Below are positions 50,901 through 61,500 of a stretch of 64,000 nucleotides of DNA, piece after piece. Each line of letters opens with the position of its first letter. Position 1 is the stretch's first letter. The notes beneath the pieces are model-generated. The model was given only the letters and a program-made list of their open reading frames with translations, did not search any database and had not been told where the DNA came from. The position numbers and the translations under genes were made by a program. The stretch comes from Arthonia radiata (Eukaryota > Ascomycota > Arthoniomycetes > Arthoniales > Arthoniaceae), in assembly GCA_002989075.1 (NCBI GenBank), contig PSQN01000005.1, forward strand, positions 1,625,241-1,689,240, in the 5' to 3' direction.

Positions 50901-51008
50901 TTTGCCAAGATTTTTGGCCTCAAAGAACTTTTGCTGCAAATATCGCACAGAGTGCATTTGGCCAGCGACCAGTCTTCGGAGTGACAATTGACAGCCCATA
51001 CTCTAGAC
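47993..51008. other. Intergenic DNA upstream of MAK16, no recognised gene
   Basis: About 3 kb. The left part (48.3-48.7 kb) is C/T-rich on the minus strand and is probably promoter or leader sequence for the small-ORF unit. An open frame of 218 codons at 48346-49002 (minus) has Ser/Arg/Pro-rich composition without motifs and I do not accept it as a gene. The rest (49.0-51.0 kb) shows only short open frames, no tRNA and no repeats. The last part should hold the MAK16 promoter. Confidence 0.45.
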
Positions 51009-52077
51009 ATGGCGTCCGACGAGATCGTATGGCAAATCATCAATCAGCAGATGTGCTCTTTCAAGTTAAAGTTCGTGCCCACAACACCTCGAATTTGTGT
51101 GGCCAGTTGCTGACTGGATCAGGACATCCAAAGATCAAACATTTTGCCGCAACGAATACAATGTAACCGGACTATGTGGACGCCAGACATGTCCTCTCGC
51201 CAACAGCCGCTACGCCACCATACGCTCCGACCCCACAGACGCCTCCAAACTCTTCTTGTACACCAAAACCATTGAGCGAGCCCACCTCCCAAGCAAGATG
51301 TGGGAGCGCATGAAATTATCGAACAATTACGCAAAGGCTTTGGAGCAGATCGACGCCCAGCTAGCGTACTGGCCGAAGTTTCTGGTCCACAAGTGCAAGC
51401 AGCGCCTGACACGGCTCACGCAGGTGGCGCTGCGCACACGACGACTGGCCAAGGAAGAAGCCCGTCTGGGTGAGAAAATTGTACCGAAACTAGCACCAAA
51501 GATTAGGAGACGAGAAGAGACTCGAGAGAAGAAAGCCGAGAGGGCCGCTAGAGTCGAGCGCGCGATTGAGCGAGAGTTGATCGAACGATTGCGCAGTGGC
51601 GCATATGGTGACAAGCCACTCAATGTTGAAGAGGGCATGTGGAAAAAGGTTCTGCGAGGGTTGGAACGCGCGGGGGAGGGTACCCGCGATATCAATCCAG
51701 AGGAGTTGGAGGAGCTTGAAGAGGAGCACGAGTTACAGGAAGAGCAAGAGCTCGAAGGCGACGACGGCGCAGTCGAATACGTGAGCGATATCGAGGGTGA
51801 ATCTGATGATGAGGCCGGGGATGTCGAAGATTGGAGTGGCTCCGAAAGCCTTGCGAGGGATGAAGATGAGAGTGCTTCTGGGTCGGATGAGGAGAACGAA
51901 GACCCTGACGCCGAAGAAGACGAGAAGTTGAAGAAGGCATTGGCGGGCTCGAAACGGAAACGTCCATCAGCAACAGCCGCAGGCAACCCGGCAAAGAAAA
52001 AGAGTGCTTCAACGGGACCTCAGCGAGAGATTGAGTACGAGATGGAGGGCCCGCTCACGAACCCGACCTATGCATGA
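51009..52077 (+). CDS. MAK16: Ribosome biogenesis protein MAK16
   Basis: Two exons, 51009-51070 and 51123-52077, with a 52-bp intron (donor GTTCGT, branch GCTGAC, acceptor ATCAG); 338 aa. The splice joins MASDEIVWQIINQQMCSFKLK to TSKDQTFCRNEYNVTGLC, reproducing the invariant MAK16 N-terminus. MAK16 acts in the nucleolus in early 60S pre-ribosome assembly (with RPF1 and RRP1/NSA1 in yeast). Conserved Cys residues (in the MCSFK, TFCRNEYN, GLCGRQTCPLANSR segments) sit in the N-terminal fold. After about residue 150 comes a charged helical stretch. The C-terminal third is very acidic (Glu/Asp blocks) and ends with a basic KRKR/KKK cluster that can serve as nuclear localisation signal. The first intron disrupts the reading frame just after codon 20, a common place in fungi. 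Confidence 0.96.
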
Positions 52078-53055
52078 GAGCTTTGAGAATCTGTGTAGCA
52101 ATTGCAGCCAGACTCCTCATCCCTAGCATCAAACTCCTGAGCATTTTCATCTCGTATCTTCTTCGCCGTTGCGATTTCCTACTTTGCGGTACACCATCCC
52201 CTTATATAGCCAAACTCGGTCTAGCGTGCAGATCATTCCAGGGTGCTGAGTGGTCATTGGTCCACTTCATCTTGACGCACGTCAAAGGTGGTTCTCAATC
52301 GCCTTCAATCTTGTTTGTAAATGGCCGAGAACAAACTCTTCATGATGCGAATCGAGTAAAGGCTCTTTGGACAGGTAGATCAGGTGGTGGATTATTAATA
52401 ATCGAGTGCCAGTAAGCTGGTGGCTCGCTATCTCGCATCGGCCGGTAGCCTTGGGAGTACTCCGTAGGTCAGGGTCAGCGCCGGACTTTTTCTGCAATAC
52501 CCATCCCGCCCGCGCCCTCTCCGACTCCAGCTGCCTCCGCCCTTTCCTCACTCGCACCACCGTCTCACTCGCTCTCACGTCAACTGCTGCCCCCGGCTTC
52601 GTCACCACCTCCTCTTCCACCTGGCCGTCAGTCGCTTGCGCGCTCGCATTTCAGTCACCCATACTGACACCCTCGGCAGCATCTCTCGATTCCTTTCGCT
52701 TCAACGGGCGCCCCTCCGCCTCATCCGCCGCCTCCACCGCGATACTTTTTTCCTGACTAGTCGCGACTTTCGGCTTTACTACCGACCGCTTCTGGCACAC
52801 TGCGATCTCGTTTCACCACCTTCACTCATTCACAGCGCGCGTCTGTTCACTTCTCTGCAACTCATCAATACTCGGCCAGCATTTCAGTATCCCCTTCACC
52901 GCGTCCACTTCCTACCGTCGCACTCCATAACTAGCGCGAGCGACGGGCTTGGCATCTACTGTCGCATCCCCGAACATTACCAATCATACCATCCACGTCC
53001 CCAACCGAAGTCAGGCCTACGCGGTTACAGTCTTGCGCATCGATTTCGCTCCCAC

Positions 53056-53076
53056 ATGATCTCTGCGCTGTTATAG
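53056..53076 (+). promoter_or_regulatory. Upstream ORF (6 codons plus stop)
   Basis: ATG at 53056, reading MISALL then TAG, 61 bases before the flippase start. It matters only if transcription starts upstream of it. Confidence 0.4.
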
Positions 53077-53127
53077 CCCCACTTCCTGGAGGCTCTTGCT
53101 GACGTAGGGGGGCGCTGCCCTCCCCGT

Positions 53128-53133
53128 ATGTGA
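53128..53133 (+). promoter_or_regulatory. Start-stop element (ATGTGA) just before the flippase ATG
   Basis: A minimal upstream ORF of only a start and a stop codon ends 4 bases before the main ATG at 53138. Start-stop elements of this kind are known in eukaryotes to stall ribosomes and lower downstream initiation. Being so close to the main ATG, it should be inside the transcript. Confidence 0.5.
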
Positions 53134-53137
53134 CAGC

Positions 53138-56100
53138 ATGTCCGATCAGCCAACCGTGGGAGAACCGCCGCAAGAGAGTAATGGTACACACGGGGCTACG
53201 ATCAAGACCAACCCTCAAAAACGTATCAGATGGGCGACCCACAAGGCAAGCCCGCAGCAGGGGCGCAGGAAACGACAGTCTATCCTCGATCGGTTCCACC
53301 ACAAAAGGACAGCCAGCGATAGGAGCGGCCATTCCGCGACCACAGATGGCGATGCCAGTGATGTTGGCGACAGTGAAATCCAGAATGGTGGACGGGTCAT
53401 CTACTTCAACCAACCGCTTCCTCCAGAAGCAAAGGACGAGGAAGGTCACCCAGTCAATCACTTCGCACGCAACAAAATCAGAACCGCCAAGTATACACCA
53501 CTATCATTCGTGCCCAAGAATTTGTGGTTCCAGTTCCACAATGTTGCCAATATCTACTTCCTGTTCATTGTCCTGCTCTCGGTACGTCACTCACGGTGTA
53601 ATTTCGCTCTTCTTCTAACGTGGTATTCCAGATTGGACCCGTATTTGGGGTGCAGAACCCTGCACTAAACTCCGCACCGCTGATCGTTATCGTGACGATC
53701 ACTGCAATCAAAGACGGCATTGAGGACTTTCGCAGGACAGTACTCGACAATGAACTCAACAACTCGACTGTACATCGACTTGTCGATTGGTCAAACGTGA
53801 ACTCAGCTGGCGACCAGATCAGTCTGTGGCGAAGAATCAAGAAGGCGACTACTCGTGGCATGGTCAAGAGCTGGAGCGCGGTGAAAACCCTTCAAAGCAG
53901 GAAGCCAAAGAAGAGGAGCGCTTTGGAGGCATACGCTGACCGCGCGATGGATACCTCGCGTCGACCTGATATGGCGCAGCGAGACTCGCAGTACCTTGAG
54001 CGTCCCTCCTTTCAAGCAGATGACCGCAGCGATGATGTCGAGATGACTCCCGTGCCATCTCCACGACGGAGTAAAGATTTGAGCGACGGCGCCATCTCTC
54101 CACCTCCGGCTTACACTCAGCAAAGTCTCGCTGTGCCAGGCCAAGATTTCGCCCCGCAACCCCCGAAGCGCGATTTTGGTGACTTGATAAATTACTCGAA
54201 ATCAACGCCGGAAAAGGCACGGTTCAAGAACGATCATTGGAAGGGCGTCAAAGTTGGAGACTTCGTCCGCCTGTTCAACGGAGAGCCAGTCCCAGCCGAC
54301 ATGGTTGTATTGGCTACCTCAGACCCCGACGGAGCTTGCTACGTGGAAACGAAGGAATTGGATGGTGAGACTAACCTCAAAGTAAGGCAGGCTCTGCGAT
54401 GCAGCCGCAAGATGAAGAGAGCGCGCGATTGCGAAAAGGCCGAATTCAAACTTCAGAGCGAGCCTCCACACGCCAACTTGTACAGCTATAACGGGGTCGT
54501 GAAATGGGCCCAAGCAAACAAGCGGGATCCCTCAAGACCCACACGATCTATGGCAGAACCAGTTTCGATCAACAATCTGCTGCTCCGAGGCTGCAGTCTG
54601 CGCAATACAGAATGGGTTCTTTGTGTCGTCATCTTCACTGGGCAAGAAACCAAAATCATGCTCAACTCCGGTCTGACGCCCAGTAAGCGTGCAAAGATAT
54701 CCAGAGACCTCAACTGGAACGTTCTTTACAATTTCATCATTCTCTTTGTCATGTGTCTAGTGGCAGCACTGGTAGAAGGCTTCTTCTGGGGACGAGACGA
54801 CACCTCTTCGGCATTTTTCGAGTACGGTAGTTACGGCTCCGGCAGCGGACCACTGAACGGCTTCATCACCTTCTGGTCATCCATCATCTTGTTTCAGAAT
54901 CTGGTACCGATCTCATTGTACATCAGCCTGGAAATCGTTCGGACTTTCCAGGCCTTTTTCATTTACAGCGACTCCTACATGTATTACGAGAAGCTCGATT
55001 ACCCTTGTACCCCCAAGTCATGGAATATCAGCGATGACCTGGGCCAGATCGAATATATCTTCTCGGACAAGACCGGAACGCTCACGCAAAACGTCATGGA
55101 ATTCAAGAAGGCGACCATCGGCGGCGAGCCGTACGGTGAAGCCTATACTGAAGCTCAAGCCGGCATGCAAAAGCGTCAAGGCATCGACGTTGCCAAGGAA
55201 GGCGCAAAGGCCAAAGCTCAGATCGCGAGAGATCGCATTGAGACTGTGCGGCTGATCCGGCAACAGCACGAGAATCCATACCTTCAAGATGACAACATTC
55301 AGATGGTAGCGCCAGGATTGGTGTCTGATCTCGGCGGCGCTGCCGGTGAACACCAAGCCAAGGCCAATTACGACTTTATGGTTGCTCTTGCGCTGTGCCA
55401 CTCCGTCATTACCGAAAGAACTCCTGGCAACCCACCAAGGATCGAATTCAAGGCTCAATCGCCTGATGAAGCCGCCCTGGTAGCAACTGCGCGCGATTAC
55501 GGCTTTACTGTTATCGGTCGTACAGCTGATGGCATCATTCTCAATATTATGGGCAGAGAGGAAGAGTTTACTGTGCTCAACACACTCGAGTTCAACTCCG
55601 CTCGCAAACGCATGAGTTCAATTATACGAATGCCCGATGGCAAGATTGTCCTGTATTGCAAGGGAGCTGACAGCATTATCTACTCGCGACTGAGGGGTGG
55701 CGAGCAGCAGCAAATGCGCAAGACCACTGCCGAGCACCTGGAAATGTTTGCTCGCGAAGGTCTCAGAACGCTTTGTGTTGCGTCCAAGGTGATTCCGGAG
55801 GAAGAGTATCAAGAGTGGAACATCCAGCACGATACCGCAGCAGCCGCAGTCGATCATCGAGAAGACAAGCTGGAACAAGTCGCCGATGCAATGGAGCAAG
55901 ATTTGACATTGCTTGGCGGCACAGCTATTGAAGATCGGCTTCAAGACGGTGTACCCGACGCCATTGCACTTCTCGGCAACGCTGGTATCAAGCTTTGGGT
56001 GCTGACCGGCGACAAGGTTGAAACAGCTATCAACATTGGCTTCTCGTGCAACCTGTTGAACAATGACATGGACATGATCATCCTCAAAATCGAAGAAGGC

Positions 56101-57702
56101 GGCTTAGATCATGCCGAAGCTGAGCTGGACAGGCATCTGAAGACATTCGGCATTTCTGGATCAGATGCGGAGCTCGCGGCTGCGAGGACAGATCACAGCG
56201 CGCCTGCTCCTACTCACTCAGTCGTCATCGATGGCGAGACTTTGAAGCTCGTCTTAGACGACAGACTGAAGCAGAAGTTCTTACTGCTCTGCAAGCAGTG
56301 CAAATCGGTGCTGTGTTGCAGAGTCAGCCCCGCTCAAAAGGCAGCCGTCGTCGCTATGGTCAAGGCCGGTCTCAGCGTCATCACATTGGCAATAGGTGAT
56401 GGTGCCAACGACGTGGCGATGATTCAACAAGCCGACGTTGGTGTCGGTATCGCCGGTGAAGAGGGTCGTCAGGCAGTGATGTCCTCTGACTTTGCCATCG
56501 GACAATTTAGATTTCTTACACGTCTTATGCTTGTCCACGGTCGCTGGAATTATCGCAGAATGGCGGAGACCATTGCGAATTTCTTTTACAAGAATATCGT
56601 CTGGACGTTTGCGCTTTTCTGGTATCAGATTTACGGCAGCTTCGACGGCGGCTATGTCTTCGACTACAGCTACATCATTCTCTACAACTTGGCGTTCACC
56701 TCGCTTACAGTCATTTTCATGGGTGTCATGGACCAGGACGTCAGCGACAAGGTCTCTCTTGCCGTGCCCGAGCTGTACCGACGTGGCATCGAACAGAAAG
56801 AATGGACTCAGCCCAAGTTCTGGATGTACATGCTTGACGGTCTGTACCAGTCCGTCATCTGCTTCTTCATGGCTTACAACATCTTCTCCCCTGGAAACTT
56901 TAACACCGAGAATGGGCTGAGCGTCAACGACCAAACGCGCATGGGTGTCTTCGTGGGATGCTCCGCCGTGGCAGTCGTCAATGCCTACATCATCATGAAT
57001 ACTTTCCGATGGGATTGGGCCACATTTGGCATCGCAGTCGTCAGCGTCCTGCTCATCTTCTTCTGGACCGGCGTGTACACAGCGTTCACTGCTGCTTTCA
57101 TATTTTATGGCGCTGGATCAGAGATTTACGGCACATTGACATTCTGGTCCGACTTCCTCCTCACAATCATTATCTGTCTCCTCCCTCGGTTCTTCTCAAA
57201 AGCCATTCAAAAGATTTACTTCCCTCTGGATGTTGACATCGTTCGGGAGCAGATCCGGCTAGGCAAATTCAAGTACCTCGACAACACTGATCCTGCTTCA
57301 GCTGGCGATATCATGAACGAGCAGAACAAGCAGGCCATCTCTTCGAGCTCCTCTAACTCTTCAGACCCGAAGACACGCGTTGATGACATGCGCAAGATGT
57401 CTGAAGCTGAACGGCCCATGTACCCGCCTTCGATAGCCGGCACGACAACGACCGGAGCCCGCAATCCTCACAGCCAGCAAGGCAGCGACGACAGCACGTT
57501 CCCACCGCCCATCTCAGACCGCATGTCATTCGACAGGCCACGTATATCGATAGATCGGCCTCGACCTTCATACGATAGAATGCGTAGCAGTATGGATCAA
57601 TTACGGCCCAGCTTTGAGCAATCACGAGACATGACCAGTGCGGCCTATCTTGCCCGGGTCGAGAGCAGTCAGGCGCGAGAAGGCTCGAAGCTAAGAGAAT
57701 AG
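53138..57702 (+). CDS. DNF1: Phospholipid-transporting P4-ATPase (flippase), Dnf1/Dnf2 type
   Basis: Two exons, 53138-53581 and 53632-57702, with a 50-bp intron (GTACGT, TCTAAC, TTCCAG) falling between the first two transmembrane helices; 1504 aa, normal for Dnf proteins. P4-ATPases, with a Cdc50-family beta subunit, move phospholipids to the cytosolic leaflet of plasma or endosomal membranes. Visible landmarks: N-terminal VIYFNQPLPPEAKDEEGHP, actuator DGET (392-395) typical of P4 rather than ion pumps, PISLY helix 4 motif, phosphorylated Asp in DKTGTLTQN (D627) preceded by the Dnf-type PKSWNISDDLGQIEYIFS, KGAD in the nucleotide domain, and GDGANDVAM (1070-1078). Ten helices end near residue 1350, followed by a Ser/Arg/Asp-rich tail with repeated FDRPR/IDRPRPSYDR-like units. 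Confidence 0.97.
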
Positions 57703-58554
57703 GCGGGGTATGCAACGACGAGGTGCTAATCAACGATGTCAAGAACTTATGTTTGTCCAGAGGACGGTCTACTCGTAATTTTGTATATATTGGTCCACCG
57801 CACCATCACGACAACGGTAGCGCTAGCACTAGGAGCACGGCGTTTCGGGCATTGACGCGCGGGAAGAGCGCGCTGTACTTTCTCTTAGTTTAGTTCGTTG
57901 CACATAGAGGTTGATGTTGCTTCGAAGCGTAGCATGGGATGACCGACACGCTGTTTAGGGGGTCAGCATGAGAGAAGTTTGGAATGCTGGTCATATGCAA
58001 GTCATCCTCTACCTCGTTTTGCATACAAACATCATCTGCCATTGCCCAAGGACGTCGACGACATGAATTACCTATTCAATATGACCTTGTCAAAAAGGGG
58101 CTCGATGAAGCCTACCCTGGTGCCGCGATCTGCCGACTCGACGCGTTTGAGCACGGACCATCCATGGTCGATCTCAAAGGCGATGAAACAATCACCCTCG
58201 ATTTTGTTTCACTTTCCCTTCTACAACTTCATCTCGCACATCCGCTTCAGCTGGCGCCATAGAGCAGTGCCTGCCGACAACACTTAAATTTGGCTTCCGT
58301 GAGGCGACCGTCGGGGCAGGAATGAGATGACAATCGTGTCACCCATCGGTCGCTTGCGGACAGAAGAGCACACCGCTGAGGCCGCATTACTTCGGGTGTT
58401 TCGCAAGTTGGGGGAGGGCTACATATATAGCTAGTTACTTGGTTTCATTGCCCGTGAAGTGCGAGAGCTGCGGCCGTGAAGATCTGTGCTCGTCTACCGT
58501 GTGGTAACGCTGCAGACTTGGCAGTCGTAGGGGTGGTGCCACATCGCTGTCAAC
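57703..58554. other. Intergenic region between flippase and SEN1
   Basis: 852 bp containing the 3' end of the flippase transcript and the SEN1 promoter. Short open frames (up to 102 codons) show no motifs. No RNA gene recognised. Confidence 0.5.
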
Positions 58555-61500
58555 ATGGACCTCGTGCGCACTATAGAGTGAGTCTCAGACTTGCGAACAA
58601 CGACGTCCACACTGCTATAAACCTGCTGACTGCTTTGCAGGAGCATCAAACAATTACCACCAGAACTCCATTGGTTCTGCTCACGCAATGGTCCTGATGA
58701 TGATCGCGTTTGCTTCCCTGAGGACCTGGACAGCGACCCACGATTACAGTCAGATGATGGGCGGAGCAAGGTCGAAAAGGAAGTCAACGATGCTCGGAAA
58801 CGCATGAGGATGGTGTTGGAAGGACTGCAGATCTTTGCCTACGACGGTGAAGATGCTGAGAAGTACCAGGACTTCTTTCGACGACGACTTGATGAACAGC
58901 TTTCTCAGTGCGACATTTGCATACGAGAGTACCATCGTGGTCGACGAGAGCTGAAGCATATGCTTGAAGAGTGCGTTACCTTGGCCGAGCTTGATGTTGT
59001 TGCTAATGCAGACAGATCGTACGAGGGCTCTGAGATTGCTGCATTCATGGCCAAGTTCGACTCCATCAATTTCGAGCGCATCCAGCGCGGTCTTCAGCAG
59101 GCTGAGACGATTCTTCAGAGTCTACCCAAGAAGGAACGCGGCATCAAGGGCCTGCAAGAAACTAGTCGCGAAAGCCTTTACGCAATGTTTGAGGCTCTGC
59201 ATTCGGATGCGATATTACAAGACGAAGTGTTCCTGACACGGTTCTTTGACAAGAGTTTCCTGCTCGTTCAAGAGAATCGCAAGCTCAAGCTTAATCGCTT
59301 CCCGCCAGCTATTGGTTACTTTTTGTTCCAGACTCATCCCGAGCGCAACTGGTGGGCTCAATCATTGTGCAACAAGTCAAAGCGCAAGATCACTGCCACG
59401 GAGTTTCAATGGTCGATGCAGGAGCCTCTATCAAGAGCGATGAGCCGAGTGCAGCTATCCGATCTCGACAAGAATTTCTTGCCAACATTTTGGGCGGGAG
59501 TCAAAAGTATCATCCACGTCCTAGATGCAGATCTCATCACGCATTCGCTACGAGCGATGGACCGTGACGTGTGTCGTTTGGCGCTCGATCATCTGCAGCT
59601 TGACGACATGACTTCCTTCAAGCATCTAGCTTCAGCGATGCAGCGCGTCTTGGAGTCGTCGCCGAAAGACTTCTGGGACTCCATGGGCCCAACACCAGCG
59701 AGCGTTTGGATTGATCAATTCATGCATAGCAAAGGCTTTCTTCGCAATCTGGGAGCTATCAAGGCAGGCTCAGAAGCGCCTAAGCTTCTCGGAGAGCTCC
59801 TCGGTTGGGTGATACCATTCGTCTCTTCTCTACGGCCGGTGCTCCAGGCAACGGTGTGTCGGGATCTAGCAGACGTATTCTTTAGCAAGATGCAGACCGA
59901 CGAGTTCACTGAGTCGATGAGAGGAATCTGCCAGGATCTGGGCTTTCGCGTACTTGCGACAACACTCAGCGGATTGACAACGGCACAGATCGCAGTCGAC
60001 GTTAGAGCCGCGATTGCGCAGTTCTTAGATCTCGTTCAGACGTTGACGCCAAAAATTCTTGACATTGCACGTGGGTCTCAAGGTCCCTCTGAGCCTTTTG
60101 CAGAGCTTTTACACCAAGCTCTCGCGCTGGAAGTACAGTGCCTTGAGAATGATCGGGAGTATCTCTCCAAAGATCGAAGTCCTCCTGGAGGTGGATGTGT
60201 GCCGCACACTAACCTCTGGGACACCTGCTGCAAGACACTTTCTGCCGACAACATGCTCATGGGCCGGCTCCTGATATTGGGCTGCAAGGGCCTAGTAGGG
60301 ATCGAGAAGTTTGAGATCACACGCGAGGTACCGCTGACCGCAAAGCTAAAGCAGTTCAACAGTGCTTTAGATACCCTCAACAACTACACAGCAGACATTC
60401 TCGAGCGCATGAACGAGTTCGATCCTGCGAATCTCCAGTTGCTATTCGACGATGACGATGTGCTCAACGCATTCGTTATGCAGCTGCTGTCATCCGATGG
60501 CGGTGTTCGCTCAGCAACCGTGGACATCATTAAGTCAATCAGCGGCCAAGAAGTGCGATATGAAGCATTCGCTGACGCGCTGACCTCCTACTTCGAGGGC
60601 GTCATGAACGCTTTCTCCCTGGCGCTTCGCCGGATCGGGTGGAAGTGTGCATTTACACCTGCCTCTACGATGCTGGCATTCTGCCGGGACGTGCTCGACA
60701 TCCTATGTAGCCCGTCGAAGGGCTTGCTACGAGTGACGACTATGTCGGAGAGGGGCATGCAGGCCGTTGAAAACTTTTGGGGAGCAATGTGGGAAGAGCT
60801 TTTCACCATCTTCTCCAACACGGAAGCATGGTCTAATATGGGCCATAAGAAAGAGAAGATGACCCAGTTCTGCGGAGAGGTGATGGGGTTCGCTCGGCTT
60901 GTCTTCGATCAGTTCCCCGTCTTCGTGGGTGCTTTGTCAGCTGGCGGAGATGCAGTCGTGGAGAATAGACCAGCTGGCCAGCGCCTCACCGAGCAACCGA
61001 GGGCGACAATGCCAGTCATGCTCAAGTTCTTGAGGTTGCGCGACGACTTCTTACTGGGCACGAGCACGGCTTTGGTCTGCGATGTCTTGCGACGACTCAA
61101 GCAATACGATACCGCAGTCGAGACTGAAACAGCAACCAGCGTTGAAGATGTCATCACTGGCAAGACCAGAACTGTGCTTACAGACAATCAAAAAGCAGAG
61201 CTACACCGAGCACTAGAGGAGCACCTGGGCAAAACTGTCGCCTTTGATGAGCAAACATCGAAAGCGGATCCAATTGCGAAGAAGATGCGCACTGGTACGA
61301 TTGACCTCGAGACATGGCAAAGCAAGGCCGGGCGCCAGCCTCCATCAGCCCATCAAAGCGCTATTGACTACGCCACCCCTGCGTCAGCTGCGTATCGACA
61401 GAAGCAAGCAGCGAAAGCGCAAGCAAATAAGCTCTCTGTAACATCAGGCGTAAGCAGAGGGGAGGCGAAACCTGATCCAACGGAGTTCGCACGCAAGCGT

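Larger units (their letters stand above)
52078..53137 (+). promoter_or_regulatory. Promoter and long C/T-rich leader of the P4-ATPase gene
   Basis: About 1.06 kb between MAK16 and the flippase start. Positions about 52,490-52,625 and 52,680-52,920 are strongly pyrimidine-rich on the plus strand, as in fungal promoters and leaders. Open frames here (up to 146 codons, ending at 53076) have leader-like composition and no motifs. Two short upstream ORFs lie near the start codon. Confidence 0.55.

Noticed and set aside
52636-53076. 146-codon plus-strand open frame before the flippase
   Set aside because: Pyrimidine-rich leader composition, no motif, and it ends just before the flippase start; treated as leader.
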